Position numbers and translations under genes: made by a program. Shown in pieces: positions 1-11,022 of a stretch of DNA of 64,000 nt (its first letter is position 1; each line of letters starts with the position of its first letter). The notes beneath the pieces are model-generated. The model searched no databases. It was not told the DNA's origin and saw nothing but the letters and a program-made list of their open reading frames with translations. Source of the stretch: Cryptomeria japonica (taxonomy: Eukaryota > Streptophyta > Pinopsida > Cupressales > Cupressaceae); assembly GCF_030272615.1 (NCBI RefSeq), contig NC_081406.1, positions 214,060,997-214,124,996 on the forward strand, given 5' to 3'.

Positions 1-287
1 AAATGTTGCTCATAAGTATTGTGGATGAAGCAGAACCTCAAAGACATCCAGGTAGAGTTTTCAGATCCCATCTCTATCATGTGTGATGATTCAAGTGCTA
101 TAAATATATCAAAGAAACCTATCATGCATTCTAGGACAAAGCACATTGCAATCAAGTTTCATTTTCTTAGGGAAAAAAGGTTGCAGAGAAAGAGGTAAAA
201 GTTGAATATGTGTGCACTGTTGAATAGTAGTTGATATCTTCACTAAGCCAATGTCAAAAGACAACTTTGAATATTTGAGACAAATTT
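1..287 (+). pseudogene. Ty1/copia RNase H C-terminal remnant
   Basis: This is the tail of a copia-type polyprotein. From about base 73 one frame reads CDDSSAINISKKP and then HSRTKHIAIKFHFLRE, the usual end of copia RNase H. After a frame change near 180 the last conserved copia block, PMSKDNFEYLR, appears at about 250-282. Everything upstream lies outside the window. The frame contains stops and at least one frameshift, so it is non-functional. The copia similarity stops at about 282 and chromovirus RT begins at once (see next entry). No copia polypurine tract or 3' LTR follows, as would be expected in an intact element. Confidence 0.8.
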
Positions 288-1090
288 TTGTGTATCTCAA
301 TGATATTCTTGTGTTTAGAAGGACAAAGGAGGAGCATTTGGAGCACTTGAGCTTGGTTTTGAAAAAGTTGCATGATGAAAAGTTGATGATAAACATGAAG
401 AAGAGTGTCTTCATGAAGGAGGAGCTTATCTACCTTGGTTTTGTAATCTCCAAGGGAAATTCAAAAATGGATCCAACAAAGGTGGAGGCTATTTTGACAT
501 GGCCAACACCTAATATAATAGGTGATATGAGGAGTTTCCATGGATTGGCAACATTTTATAGAAAGTTCATCAAAAATTTCAGTCATATATGTGCACCTAT
601 CCTAGACACAATCAAGGGAGGTAAAAAATGTAAGTTTTCTTGGACAAAAGAAGCAAATGAATCTTTTGAGTATTTGAAAAAGAGAGTAGCTCAAGAACCT
701 ATTATTTTTTTTCTTGATTTTAACATGTTATTCACATTGGAGTGTGATTCTAGTAATCTTGCCATAGGTGATGTCTTGAGTCAAGAGGCCAGACCGGTGG
801 ATTTCTTTAGTGAGAAACTCAATGATGCTAAAAGGAAGTATTCTGCATATGAGTTGGAGTTGTATGCAATGGTACAAGCCTTGAAGAAATGGTGGAATTA
901 CCTTTTACCCAAATAATTCATTGTGTATACTGACAATCATACTCTTAGTTTTCTGAATGGACATGAGAAGCTTAGGCACAAGCATATGAAGTGGGTTAAA
1001 CATCTTCAAGCCTACACATTTACCATCAAACACAAGAAGGGATAGGACAATAAGGTGGCAGATGCATTGAGTAGAAGGGTGTGCATGGTG
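283..1090 (+). pseudogene. Ty3/gypsy chromovirus RT C-terminus and RNase H (broken)
   Basis: The frame starts inside the RT catalytic region, where the expected YLDD reads YLND, so a catalytic aspartate is lost (fits G-to-A). The RT thumb follows, with a block ending GLATFYRKFIKNFS, then the RNase H start around ECDSSNLAIGDVLSQEARPV and KRKYSAYELELYAMVQAL. A TAA at 914 interrupts the frame. The same frame continues with YTDNHTLSFLNGHEKLRHKH, a TAG near 1,043, then NKVADALSRR at about 1,075. The gag, protease and RT N-terminal half are absent because the element is fused to a copia fragment. The stops fit CAA/CAG to TAA/TAG changes. Non-functional. Confidence 0.88.
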
Positions 1091-1289
1091 CAATAAATTC
1101 AGTTGCAAAGTGTGGGGATTGATTCCCTCAAGTAAATGTACAAGGATGATGAAGATTCCAGTGAGATATATGAGGTTTGCACTCAATTTTTAGATTCCTA
1201 TCATTATGATTTTTCTGAGTTTTTTTTGTAGTAGGGGTTGTTGTTCAAGGGGAGTCAATTGTGTATCCCTAGGTGCTCCATCAAGGATA

Positions 1290-2275
1290 TACTATTATCA
1301 AAGAGAAGCATTGTGGCAGTTTGGGAGGTCACTTTGGGCTTGACAAAACCTTGGAACATGTGAAGAAGTATTATTTTTGGCCAAAGTTGCAATCAGATGT
1401 GAGGAAGTTTTTTTGAAAGTTGCAACATATGCAAAAGGGCTAAGGGAACATCATCAAATGCTAGTTTATATCAACCACTGCCTATTCCTAATAGGCCGTG
1501 GGAGAGTATCAACATGGATTTTGTTTTGGATTTTCCTACGACTCAAAGAGGTTTTGACAAGATTTTTGTTGTAGTAGACAAATTTAGTAAGATGGCTCAC
1601 TTTTTGCCATGTAAATGTACAAATGATGCTTCCTATATTGCTGGCTTATTCTTCAAAGAAATTGGTAGAATACATGGTTTGCCTCTAAATATTGTGACTG
1701 ACAGGGACTCTAAGTTTGTGGGAAACTTTTGGAATACATTATGGAAGAAGTTGGGGACTCAATTTCCCTTCACATCAACCGATCACCCTCAAACTGATGG
1801 CTAAACTGAGGTGGTGAATAGATCATTGGGAATTTTTATTAGACATCTCACAAAACAGCATGGAGAAGCATGAGATATGATCATTCCTCAAGATGAATTT
1901 ATTTATAATGATTATGTCAATAGAAGCACAAGAAGAAGTCATTTTGAAGTTTTATATGGGATTCATCCAAGAGGCATTCTAGAGTTAAGGGATATACAAG
2001 AATTGGAGAGGAGGAGTGCTCAAGGAGAAGGCTATGCAGTGGCTATGAAAGAGATTCATGATAGAGTAAGAGAAACTCTCCAAAAGAACACTGAGAAGTA
2101 CAAGGAGAAGGCCAATGAAAAGAAGAGGGATGTGCAATATAAGATGGGAGATTTGGTGATGGCAATTTTGAAGAAAGAGATACTTCCTAAAGGGCAGCCA
2201 ACCAAATTTCTCATGAAGAAGATTGGTCCTTGTATGGTCCTAATTGCTATGAGATTGAACTTCTTCAAGGCTTAG
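1290..2275 (+). pseudogene. Chromovirus integrase (broken)
   Basis: A degenerate N-terminal zinc-binding block is readable at about 1,310-1,420 (GGHFGLDKTLEHVKKYYFWP), in several frames. The integrase core is open from 1,514: MDFVLDFP carries the first catalytic Asp and VTDRDSKF the second. An in-frame TAA at 1,802-1,804 precedes TEVVNRS, which carries the catalytic Glu. A further stop follows at about 1,872, and the C-terminal domain is open from 1,877 to 2,275, with a lysine- and glutamate-rich linker and KMGDLVMA, the usual chromovirus motif. It would have inserted element cDNA into chromatin. The breaks make it inactive. Confidence 0.88.
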
Positions 2276-2346
2276 GAATACCACCTATTTTCAATGTTTA
2301 ATATTTATTTCCCTACAAAAGTGATGTTGCAAGTTCAGATGCAGGT

Positions 2347-2577
2347 TTGCAATCAGAAGGAGATGAAGTTTGGGTCAAGGATCTACCACCTAGTCAACCA
2401 TTGAAGTTGGAGAGCATTTTGGACACCAAAGTGGTAAAAAAGACCAGAAAGAAGACTTATAAGGAGTACCTTGTCAAGTGGAGTGGCTTACCTAATGAAT
2501 ATTTCATGTGGATGACTAAGGATGATATTAAAAAGAATGGACATTCTGTTGCAGACCGCATTCCTCGGGAGACTTGA
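2347..2577 (+). pseudogene. Integrase C-terminal chromodomain
   Basis: The frame contains LESILDTKVVKKTRKKTYKEYLVKWSGL in overlapping blocks, followed by NEYFMWMTKDDI, a plant chromovirus chromodomain; the core is YLVKWSG. Chromodomains at this position are thought to steer integration towards marked heterochromatin. Canonical chromodomains have E/D-W-x-W near FMWM, so the aromatic cage is partly altered. It is separated from the integrase frame at 2,275 by about 70 bp with a frame change. It ends at the TGA at 2,575-2,577, giving the usual end of a chromovirus pol. Confidence 0.85.
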
Positions 2578-3078
2578 GTTTTCTATGCCTCTCGGGTGTA
2601 TTGTGTAGGAGCACCTTGTAGATTTTGAAGACCACTTGAGAAATGAAGGCTCTTATAAGTGTTTATAGGTTATTTGAATTTTTTTGAGTTTTAATAAGGT
2701 ATTTCAAGACCATTCATTTTGTTTTGATCAACCATGTAAAGCTTTGATGCCATTTTTATAGTGTGAACTTCCTAGGACCTATTTGGTCAACCATGGTCAA
2801 ATGACGTCCAACATGCCTAAATGAGGCAAGTAATGTATTTTGGCTTCTATGTGGCCTATTTTTTAAGTTTATGGTGTGTCCTAATAGGTTACATAAGAAA
2901 AATTCATAGTTTGTAAATTTTGTGCAAAGTTGCCAAATTTGATGATGACCTTTGTTGTCAATTTGTTGTCACTTTGTAACTAATCTCCCTCCAACATCTA
3001 CCTAATTCAACTTTCAGTTGGATTTGGTTGAGGATATTGGAGAAAACTTGTTTAAAGCCTTGGAGGTTGAGAATAATG
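2578..3078 (+). other. Chromovirus 3' untranslated/LTR-like tail, no gene
   Basis: No coding signal is visible. The stretch begins just after the chromodomain stop. TGTAGGAGCA at about 2,606 resembles the sequence just beyond the chromodomain of the other chromovirus here (reverse strand, 50,261-50,270), so a degraded 3' LTR may start here. I could not find a matching second LTR or target duplication. Confidence 0.4.
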
Positions 3079-4306
3079 TGATGGTATGATGAAAGAATAA
3101 GTATCCGGTCAACTATTGAGAGGGGGGGGGTGTGGATCAGTAGATAGAAAAATTGATACAAACCTCACCAATCTCAAAAATCATTCTCTCAAAGAATAGT
3201 TAGAACTAACAATGTAATACCTCTATCAATATAAAACCTCATAAGATAAACCAGTTGACTGCTAAAACAAATTAATAGTAAATAATTTCTTCATTTCTCA
3301 ACGCTTCTGGTTATCATGACTTATCAAAATAGTTAAGTCGTTAAGTAAATCAACCATGAAAAGATAACCATAAAAACATTCACCACTTGACACAAATATT
3401 TTTGACGTGGAAACCATAATAGTTAAAAAAACATGGTGAGATGAGACTCACAAGATAACTATCTGAACTCTTCTGAAGTTCGCCCTGTTAGGAGCCTAGC
3501 CTGTTAAAGCTTTACAAAAAGTCCTGTTAGGAACTGATCATATTTAGAATCACCTAGTTAAGGGATTTCAATTCTGCTGTAATTGTTAGAAAACAATAGG
3601 AGTTTGCTGATCTTTTTGAATAGCACTACACTTGCTTGATCATATCCATTTCATGCTCCTATATGCCTTTACTCAAACTACAGATACATCATCCGGTTTG
3701 ACAACCACACACTCAACTGATTTGTGACAACTCTTTGCCAACTCATTAAACTAAACAATTTTATCGACCTTATAAACAAATCAATTAGGTCGGTAACACA
3801 ACAAAAACCTAATTCTTATAGAGATTACAAATAAATCGGTTCAAGTATGACCATTGAATTACATAGAAATCTCTACACATCAATCAATAAAAACTTGATC
3901 TCTCCTTGATCATCACTTCATCGAACTTAATAACTCATCACACGCTTTGCATTAGATGGAATACATTTGCTCATTCCCTAGACAAAAACCGTTACAACAA
4001 CTCGCCAAAATCTCTTGGAATTGTCTTCATATAATAATCATACGTGTCATAATCATTACCGCTCATCATTAGATCATAAACCAATATAACCAAACTTAAT
4101 CGGTTAGGTTTTATCAAAAACAACAGGTAGGGTTTATCGATTACATCAATAGATAAGGTTTACATCAGTTACTGGTTCACTCCACAAATTCTTCCTACTA
4201 GTTATAGTACCAATATTACAACAATATCAACAATAGTATTACTGGTTAATTGAAATCAATGACAACATAACATATCATTAATGCAATCTTCATGCAAATG
4301 CTAACA
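3079..4306 (-). repeat. Solo copia LTR (same superfamily as element J LTRs)
   Basis: The left end (TGATGGTATGATGAAAGAAT) is close to the reverse complement of the last bases of the element J LTR at 43,340-43,387. It includes the G-run block TTGAGAGGGGGGGG at about 3,116. The right end near 4,260-4,306 (CATATCATTAATGCAATC) is the reverse complement of the start of the J LTR. No copia internal sequence is attached on either side, so this is a diverged solo LTR or a truncated copy. The right boundary is uncertain by tens of bases. Confidence 0.65.
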
Positions 4307-5380
4307 TAATGATTATGAAGAAGTTTGGATGTAAGACAATGATCAGATTTCAATACACTCAGAAATTTACATAAATCTATCATAATAGTGCTTTGTATGG
4401 TCGTAGTATGAACCCCATGTGCAATCTAAACCACTTATTTGAATAGGAATATGTGTTCTAGTTCATTTGGTTTTGATTTGGCAGAAAAAAGAGTAAATAA
4501 CAAGCGAGATACCTGCATTTTGCCGATAGGCGGTATGAAAACCCTCCAAAACCAGGGTTTCTAAGGAAGTGCACTCTTAACCCCACATTACTCTAGCCAA
4601 ATTGGCTCAAAACCTAAGGAATGGTAGGGGAGACAATTTATTTTAGGATTTTAAATGTTTCTAAGTGGGTTGTTGAACTGGTGGAGTTTGGAATCAAGCC
4701 CTAGGCTAGGCATCCTCATGTGACTAGCCTGTTTTGACTGCTAAAAATTGTGCAGGGGTAAAATAAGTATGTTGGACCCTATATGATTATGAATTTGATG
4801 TTTTGGGATGAATTTAAACCTTTTTCATCCATTGGTTTCTTTGGATCAGACCTTTGGAATGTGGTTGCTTTGTAAAAGTGGCCTAAAAGCTCTTTTTTAG
4901 CTCTCCCGTAGCAGTAGTGTTTGACCTAGTTAATGCAAGAGTTGGGTTATAAGTTTTGGAAGAGTTTTGTGTCATCAATGGAGGCATAAAAAAGTATCAA
5001 GAGTCTATGGTATCATTAGGAGGATTTCCAAGTTTTTCCTTAAAAGTTCAAAACAAGGCTACTGGGAGTAGGTGTTTGGTAGAGGGTAGTCACCTTGATT
5101 GCATCTGTACAAACAAAAGGGTGTTGTTTTGGTTATAGTAAACATTTATAGGGCTATAAAAATAGTACTTTAGGGTCCATACCTTCTTTGAAATGGTGGA
5201 TGTGTTGTAATCCAAGTTACCATAAGTGGCTACAGGAGAGTTGGTGTCAAGAATAGACTTCACTTGAGAAGTAGTATCTCCATGAGTTGTTCATGGATAT
5301 AGTGGGCTCCCATTGAGAAAATGGGAGTGTAGAGGAGTCCTTTCATGTTGCTGTCAGAATTGTCCAAGAATCCATCTCAA
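4307..5380. other. Unassigned non-coding stretch
   Basis: I see no convincing coding region. The only ORF of note (4,956-5,138, 60 codons) has no recognisable domain. The right part may be heavily decayed copia pol, because copia RNase H becomes readable just downstream, but I cannot align it by eye. Confidence 0.4.
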
Positions 5381-5803
5381 AGTTGAGACCTTAGTTGAGG
5401 GTCTAGTGGATTGAGTTTGTTTGAGAAGCCTTTGTTCCTTGGGGCTCTACATCAATGAGCTTTGTCCACTACTGAAGTAGAGTATATGGTAGCTACTCAT
5501 GCTTATAAAGAAGCCATTTGGTTTAAGAGTTTTTTTTAAATATTAGAATAAAACAAGGTGCAATGACAATTTATTGCGATAGTCAGAGTGCAATATCCCT
5601 AGCTAAGAACTCAACATTTCATGCCTAGACCAAACATATTGATGTTCAGTATCATTTTGTAAGAGATATGGTCAAATGGAAGGGTGAAGTGGGTTAAATT
5701 AGAAAATTTGATGAATGTTGCAGATCCTTTAACTAAGGCTGTGAGCACAAAGAAGTTCAGATGGTGTTCTAATTCTATGGGTCTCATGGCCCCTAGCAAT
5801 TGA
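5381..5803 (+). pseudogene. Ty1/copia RNase H remnant
   Basis: Conserved copia RNase H blocks are readable in several frames. About 5,455-5,530 gives ALSTTEVEYMVATHAYKEAI. About 5,560-5,650 gives a degraded copy of the block for a short Asp-Ser-Gln-Ser catalytic region and the lysine/histidine-rich TKHI segment. About 5,700-5,790 gives ENLMNVADPLTKAVSTKKF, the usual C-terminal end of the polyprotein. Several stops and frameshifts make it a pseudogene. It lies directly upstream of a purine-rich tract (AAGTGGGAGAA) and an LTR start at 5,858, the normal order at the 3' end of a copia element. Confidence 0.8.
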
Positions 5804-5857
5804 TTTATTGTGTTGATACTCCCTTTGCTCTTGCAAGGTGTTTGACAAGTGGGAGAA

Positions 5858-6710
5858 TGTTGGAAAACATCGTGTCTCAATCTTGCATTTACATGAGGTT
5901 ACTATTTATGGTAAGCTTTTTGTTTGAGCACAAAATGGCACAAATTTCTTCCCGGAGCTTATGGTTGGCTAGATAAGCATTTCGGTAAAGTTATGTCACA
6001 AGATCGTAGCTTGTTTTGAATATACTATTTTTTCTATTTTGCAGGGGTGCGATGAAAGGTTTAAATTTAATTTTGAGGAATTTAGAGACCCGAAAATGCC
6101 CTGAAAAGTGGGCATAATTGACGTAGTGGTTTATGAGGCAATAATGCACTTCACGAACTTTCTGGTGCTTCAAATAGTTTGTCGATAGAACATACTTATG
6201 GCCTCCAGAAGTTTGTACTCCTAAAATAGGAAATATAGAATGTATCGAACACATAAATGAGCTAAAAAAGGGAGGGACACATGTTGATGTGTGTTTTAAC
6301 ACGTCATGGGTCATCTAGAAGGGAGATAAGGTCGACTCTACTTTATTGGATGTTTTTAGCCCATGGTTTTGTTATACTGTTTGACAGTTTCTTGTATTGT
6401 ATCTCGTATATATGAGGTGCATGAGATAGAGGTTGTGTGTGAGAGAGTAATGGGGATTAAGTTACCTTTGAGTCTTTGATTAGTGGTACTCCTGCAAAGA
6501 GCTTTCTCTGCAAGTATATTGTAATCTGTTATTGATTTTTGAATAATATATTGAGTTGCTTTTGGAGTGTGGGGTTTTTCTCTCGAAAGGGTTTTCCCCA
6601 TGTAAATCACTGTGCTGTTGTGTTGTGGTATGCATGATATTTTGATAATTTCTATTGTTTTTGTAACTACTGTAACGATCTATATATATTTTTTTTTCAT
6701 TATCCTCTCA
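5858..6710 (+). repeat. 3' LTR of a truncated copia element
   Basis: The sequence starts TGTTGGAAAAC immediately after the purine-rich tract and the copia RNase H end. The inner region carries the copia-LTR-like stretch GAAAGGGTTTTCCCCATG at about 6,583-6,602. The proposed end is the CA of TATCCTCTCA at 6,710. With no second LTR in the window the right end and any target duplication cannot be confirmed. The ORFs within it on the minus strand have no recognisable domains and are not genes. Confidence 0.55.
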
Positions 6711-7377
6711 AGGTTAGAATAGGAAGTTATTCGCTACTCAACTTCTTTACATTGTCCACCATCCCTAAAAGATGTTGAACAAGATTGGGAGGCTAATGAC
6801 TTGCTAGATTAGGCTCGTTTGTATTATGGTCTCTTTTGTGTGTTTTCTTGCATGTGATGTGTTTTCCCAATGATGTGCTACTTGTTATGTCTTTGATTTA
6901 TGTTTAGATATCTTTGGATGACACTTGTTTCTCTATTGGCACAAGGAAACAAATGGACCAAACCTACTATGACATTCTTCTATTTGTATCTTAATTCTTC
7001 TATCATATTCATGTTATGTCATAAATGTGGTATTATTGTAAATGCACTTTTGTGTTGTCTACTTGTAGGTGTTGGAAAGTGTTGAAATCTCTCTTTTTTG
7101 TCTCTTCCATGTTGACACAAAAATACTTTTTTGTTCATCTTATGTGCTCTTCTTCCATTATGCTCATAGTTCCACTACCTTTGAGGGTTGAGGTCAATTC
7201 ATTACAATCATACTTGATATATATCAAATGCACACATTAAACCCTATTACTGGATCCCTTATGTGTTCTATTTTTGTCTTGTTTTGCTTTGCCCTTGATT
7301 TTTTTGGCATATTGGCATAACTAATAGAGAGGATGATGTACCAGTAAAGGATGATATATTGATGGATATTGATGGAC
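6711..7377. other. Unassigned non-coding stretch
   Basis: AT-rich sequence with only short ORFs (6,900-7,085 and 7,025-7,240) that show no domain and overlap in different frames. I see nothing identifiable. Confidence 0.4.
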
Positions 7378-8808
7378 TGTTGGTGATAATATAATTGTGA
7401 TATGATTCTCTATGATTAGTTATTTGTGTTGTCATTGATTGAAACCATGTTTATTTATGTTTGGTATATCATCTAAGTTATCTAAGTTATCTAAGCCTAA
7501 CCGGTAATGGAATGTTTGCTAAAGTTGACAGTGAACCGGTAAGCAGGAACAAAGTAGGAGATGGTTGCGGTAGAGATCCGTGTTGAGTTAGATATTGTGG
7601 TTTAGAATGTATGCTTATGACATTGCAATGCATCTAGGATTGGAACGACATCATGTTTGGAAAACCATAAGTGATGTTTGTAATTGACTATTGTATATTC
7701 AGTGCAGGGTTTAAGAACCGGTAACAAGATCTTTAACTAGTGATGTTTTATGGTTTGGCAGTGAATCTTATCATGTTCATTACTTAGTGGTGACATGTCA
7801 GAAACTGTGTGTGATGATAAGATTGCATTCAAGCACACATAGGGATTAGATTTATTGGGAAACAACAAAGTGCTTAACATAATGTAATAAAAGGTTTGAC
7901 AACTTATCGAATCGATGTGCGGTGATGTGTTGTGATCATTCAACGGTTGTAATTGTCTTGAAATTTGTTGTAATGATTTGTATGATAAAATATAATGATT
8001 TGTAATGATCTGATATGATCTATGATATAAATTTAATGTATTTTGAATTTGGTTAGGGTTATGTAACCAACCTAGTTGAAAAGTGTATTTAGGTCGAGTT
8101 TGTGAAGAGATTTTGTGCCGGTGATCAGAGAAGGAGAGTGTGCCGAACCAAATTGAGATATCTGCATGTGTGAAGCAGATTGGAGCTGAAATGGATCTCT
8201 ATTAGAAAGAAGAGAGTGCATTAGTCAGATCATTTATCTATTGTTCCCTAACAATTGCAACATTATTAAAATCCCTTAACCGAGTAGGTCCTAATAGGCA
8301 TGATATTGTAAATCCCTTCACTGGGTGGCTCATTAATTTGGGTTTAAATCCTTTAGCAAGGTTACTCCTAATAGAGTAGACCTCCTAATAGGGATGAGGT
8401 TAAAATACCTTCACCGGGTGACTCCTAATAGGGTCTTCTCTTAACTAGGCATTATTGTAAAGCTCCTAACTGGACTAGGCCTTTAACAGGGCACATTCCG
8501 AAAGAGTGCAAATTTTATGAGTACCAATTCCCACTATGGTTTTTCCCATTTGGGTTTCCATGTGAAAAATATCTGTGTTCATGTTGTCGATGGATTGTTG
8601 AGCTATTCATTTGATGTATTTACTATGTTTTCTTAATGATGAACACTTAAGTAGCTACCGATAATAGTTTGGTAAATCTGGTGTGAAGACTGTTTGATCA
8701 GCTACCGGTACTGGTTTTTGAGAATATTTTCAGATTGGTAAAATATTGCAGCTTATTGTTATCACTGATTCACCCCCCCTCTCAGTAATAACTGAATCCT
8801 CACAATAA
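7378..8808 (+). repeat. Diverged copia LTR, forward orientation (element J-like)
   Basis: It starts TGTTGGTGATAAT. Its right third (8,270-8,600) follows the same pattern as the J LTR at 42,720-43,050: repeated short phrases of the type CCTAACAGGG and ATTGTAAATCCCTTAAC, then CTATGGTTTTTCCCATTTGGG. Near the end it has GATTCACCCCCCCTCTCAGTA, the C-rich U5 block. No primer site or coding sequence follows. It is a solo or orphan LTR. The end is uncertain and I found no clear target duplication. Confidence 0.6.
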
Positions 8809-9054
8809 TATATTTGTCCTTGCTTGGGGCATTGATTGTGGAAACATGCCTATCCTTTGGATGCATGCATGCTACCTTAAAGTAATTTCTCCTAGTAATG
8901 CATACACAATCTCTTAAACATGAGGGTATACACTTTTCTCTTTGTTACACTTTGTGCACACACCCAAAGTTTGATTTGTACACTTTGATCACACACCACG
9001 ACATGTTTGGTGCACAACACATCACCCATTTTGTAGTCAATCTTTTTAGATTAC

Positions 9055-10277
9055 TGTAAAGCGGAAAATCGCGGTCGAACCCTAGTTGGTCTCCCCTCTT
9101 CTAACTCCGAGGAGAGAGAAGGGAGGTTCGCTAGGATTCGATGGGTTTTCACTTAGGGGGAAGAATTTACATTCAAAAGGGGGGTTGAAACTCATAAGAT
9201 TCAATCCCACACGATGTAAGATTGGATGCTAAATGAATTTCAAGGGTTTGGAAAGCAAGGCTACCCTCTTTTGTAAAGAATGTTGATTAAGGAAATTAAG
9301 CTAAGGATGCATAGAAAGTCATAAAGATTCGCTTATAAACTGAGTTCGAGTTATAGGATGAAGCTGCGGACCTAGAATTAGCAGTAAAATGTCGATACGG
9401 CGCTGTCCTGCAAATTTGAGCAAAAGTTGTCGGGACGATGGCGCTCGGCGCCACGGTCCTCCGAAAAATCTGCGAAACGAAGGGGGATCTGTTCGTCTCT
9501 GCACAAGGATTCCAGATCTTCAATTTCAGCCGCGTACCTGCAACCTACACACAGAAAAGCGAAGATGATTGGGGGGTTAGGGATTAGGGGTTTGCCTTTA
9601 GGTCAAACCCCGGTTTTGGAATTAACCAAGAAATGAGCAAGTGCTGTAAATGTAAATGACTGTAATGTAAAACAAGTACTAATACCTTGTTCTAATGATG
9701 TTTGTATCCTTATGTGCAAAGGTTTAGATGTTGTATGTGATCTCCTCTTCAATGGTTGAATCCTTGTCTTGAATGCAACACTTAGCCTTGAATGGAGACT
9801 TGGAATGATCAATTGCTTGAATGCTTGAATGCTTGAATGCTTGAATGCTTGAGTATAATTTCCACGCTTTGTACACATCTCCTCTTCCTCCATCCAAATG
9901 AGAGAGAAAAATGTAGTTTATATACTTGTCATTTAGGGCTGATAGACTGATTTTCCCGACCTTAGGCCGAACAGGGAAGTATATTTCCAAATTGCAATAA
10001 AAAAGACCCGATATCACTTAGGAAACCGGGCCCAAAATAGGACCCAGGGACCAGGGCACTGGGCGCCCTGGTCCTGAGGGACCAGGGCGCTGGGCGATCT
10101 GGTCCCACCTCCCGGGACATCAGGGTGCAAGGAGGTTCAGGCCAAGGTGCTTGAAAAATGCAGTTTTCAGTGTCGTGAGCGAGTTTTGGGGTCTCCATTC
10201 AGGTTGCGTGTTGCGTCGCCATCGTGAAGACTGAAATGCAGTCAAAATTGCAAGTGTCACAATTTTTGGACGCTACA
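9055..10277 (-). repeat. Element A 3' LTR
   Basis: 1,223 bp, matching 15,633-16,816 almost throughout. It contains four GCTTGAAT units plus one variant (about 9,814-9,853) where the other LTR has three plus one. It also has a longer GGACCAGGGC/GCCCTGGTCC inverted-repeat block at about 10,047-10,105. These two differences account for its extra 39 bp. The small ORFs inside it are not genes. Confidence 0.93.
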
Positions 10278-10292
10278 TTTAGCCCCCACTTT
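10278..10292 (-). other. Element A polypurine tract
   Basis: On the minus strand the bases next to the 3' LTR read AAAGTGGGGGCTAAA, the expected plus-strand primer position for reverse transcription. The same tract is found beside the LTR of the related element B at 39,175-39,189. Confidence 0.8.
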
Positions 10293-11022
10293 AGCGGGAG
10301 TATGTATGCTCATACTTCCGGTAAAGTACAAGGAAACAACGTTGAAAGACTTTCACCACGTCAAGGAGGCAAGATACACCAAGCCCCCAGTGGACTAAGG
10401 ATCTTACAACTTCGATTGACAAAGTAAAAGGGAAGATCGCGAGGAAGAACCATGACTGTCAGTAGTAAGGTTCCCTCGCTATGAGTCATGCAAAAGAAAT
10501 ACCAAAAATCTTCAAGACAAAGCTAAGTTTGCCAAGAAATTTTCAAGTATCTTTGAAAGGATAGACAGGGTGTATGCCCCCCTACGTTAAAGCGATCGCA
10601 CACGCCTCAACGGGGGTGATTGTTTTAACGTAGTGATACACATAAGAAATGAGAAAGGAAAAAGGAGCACGTTATCGCAAGGATTTAGCCCCCAAGTGTG
10701 AGATAAGCCCAAGGATAATAGACACAAAACACAAAGCACGAGGTGACTTCGCTTTCCTTTGGGTCAGTATGCTGTATGATAAGTCATGTATATATATCAT
10801 ATGTATGTATGCATAATTGTTCTTCATTCCCCAATCAAGGAAGGTCACCTAGAAGAAGGGAACACATGTGTCTTTTGAGTCAACATGAGAGAGATCGAGA
10901 GATCTCAATGCTTTGCATCGTCCTCAAGTAGACAACACTAAGGACGACAAATAGAAGAATGAGAATAACATATAGAAGAAGTAACAAAAGAGAGGGAGAG
11001 AGAGTCTGCTATGCTAATGTAA
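10293..11022 (-). other. Element A 3' untranslated region, no pol
   Basis: About 730 bp between the gag stop and the polypurine tract. I see only short ORFs and no RT, integrase or RNase H motif on either strand. This is where pol would lie in an autonomous relative. Confidence 0.7.

Noticed and set aside
9296-10198. Several ORFs of 60-97 codons, repeated at 15,874-16,587
   Set aside because: They lie within the two LTRs of element A and have no domain; repetition comes from the LTR pair.
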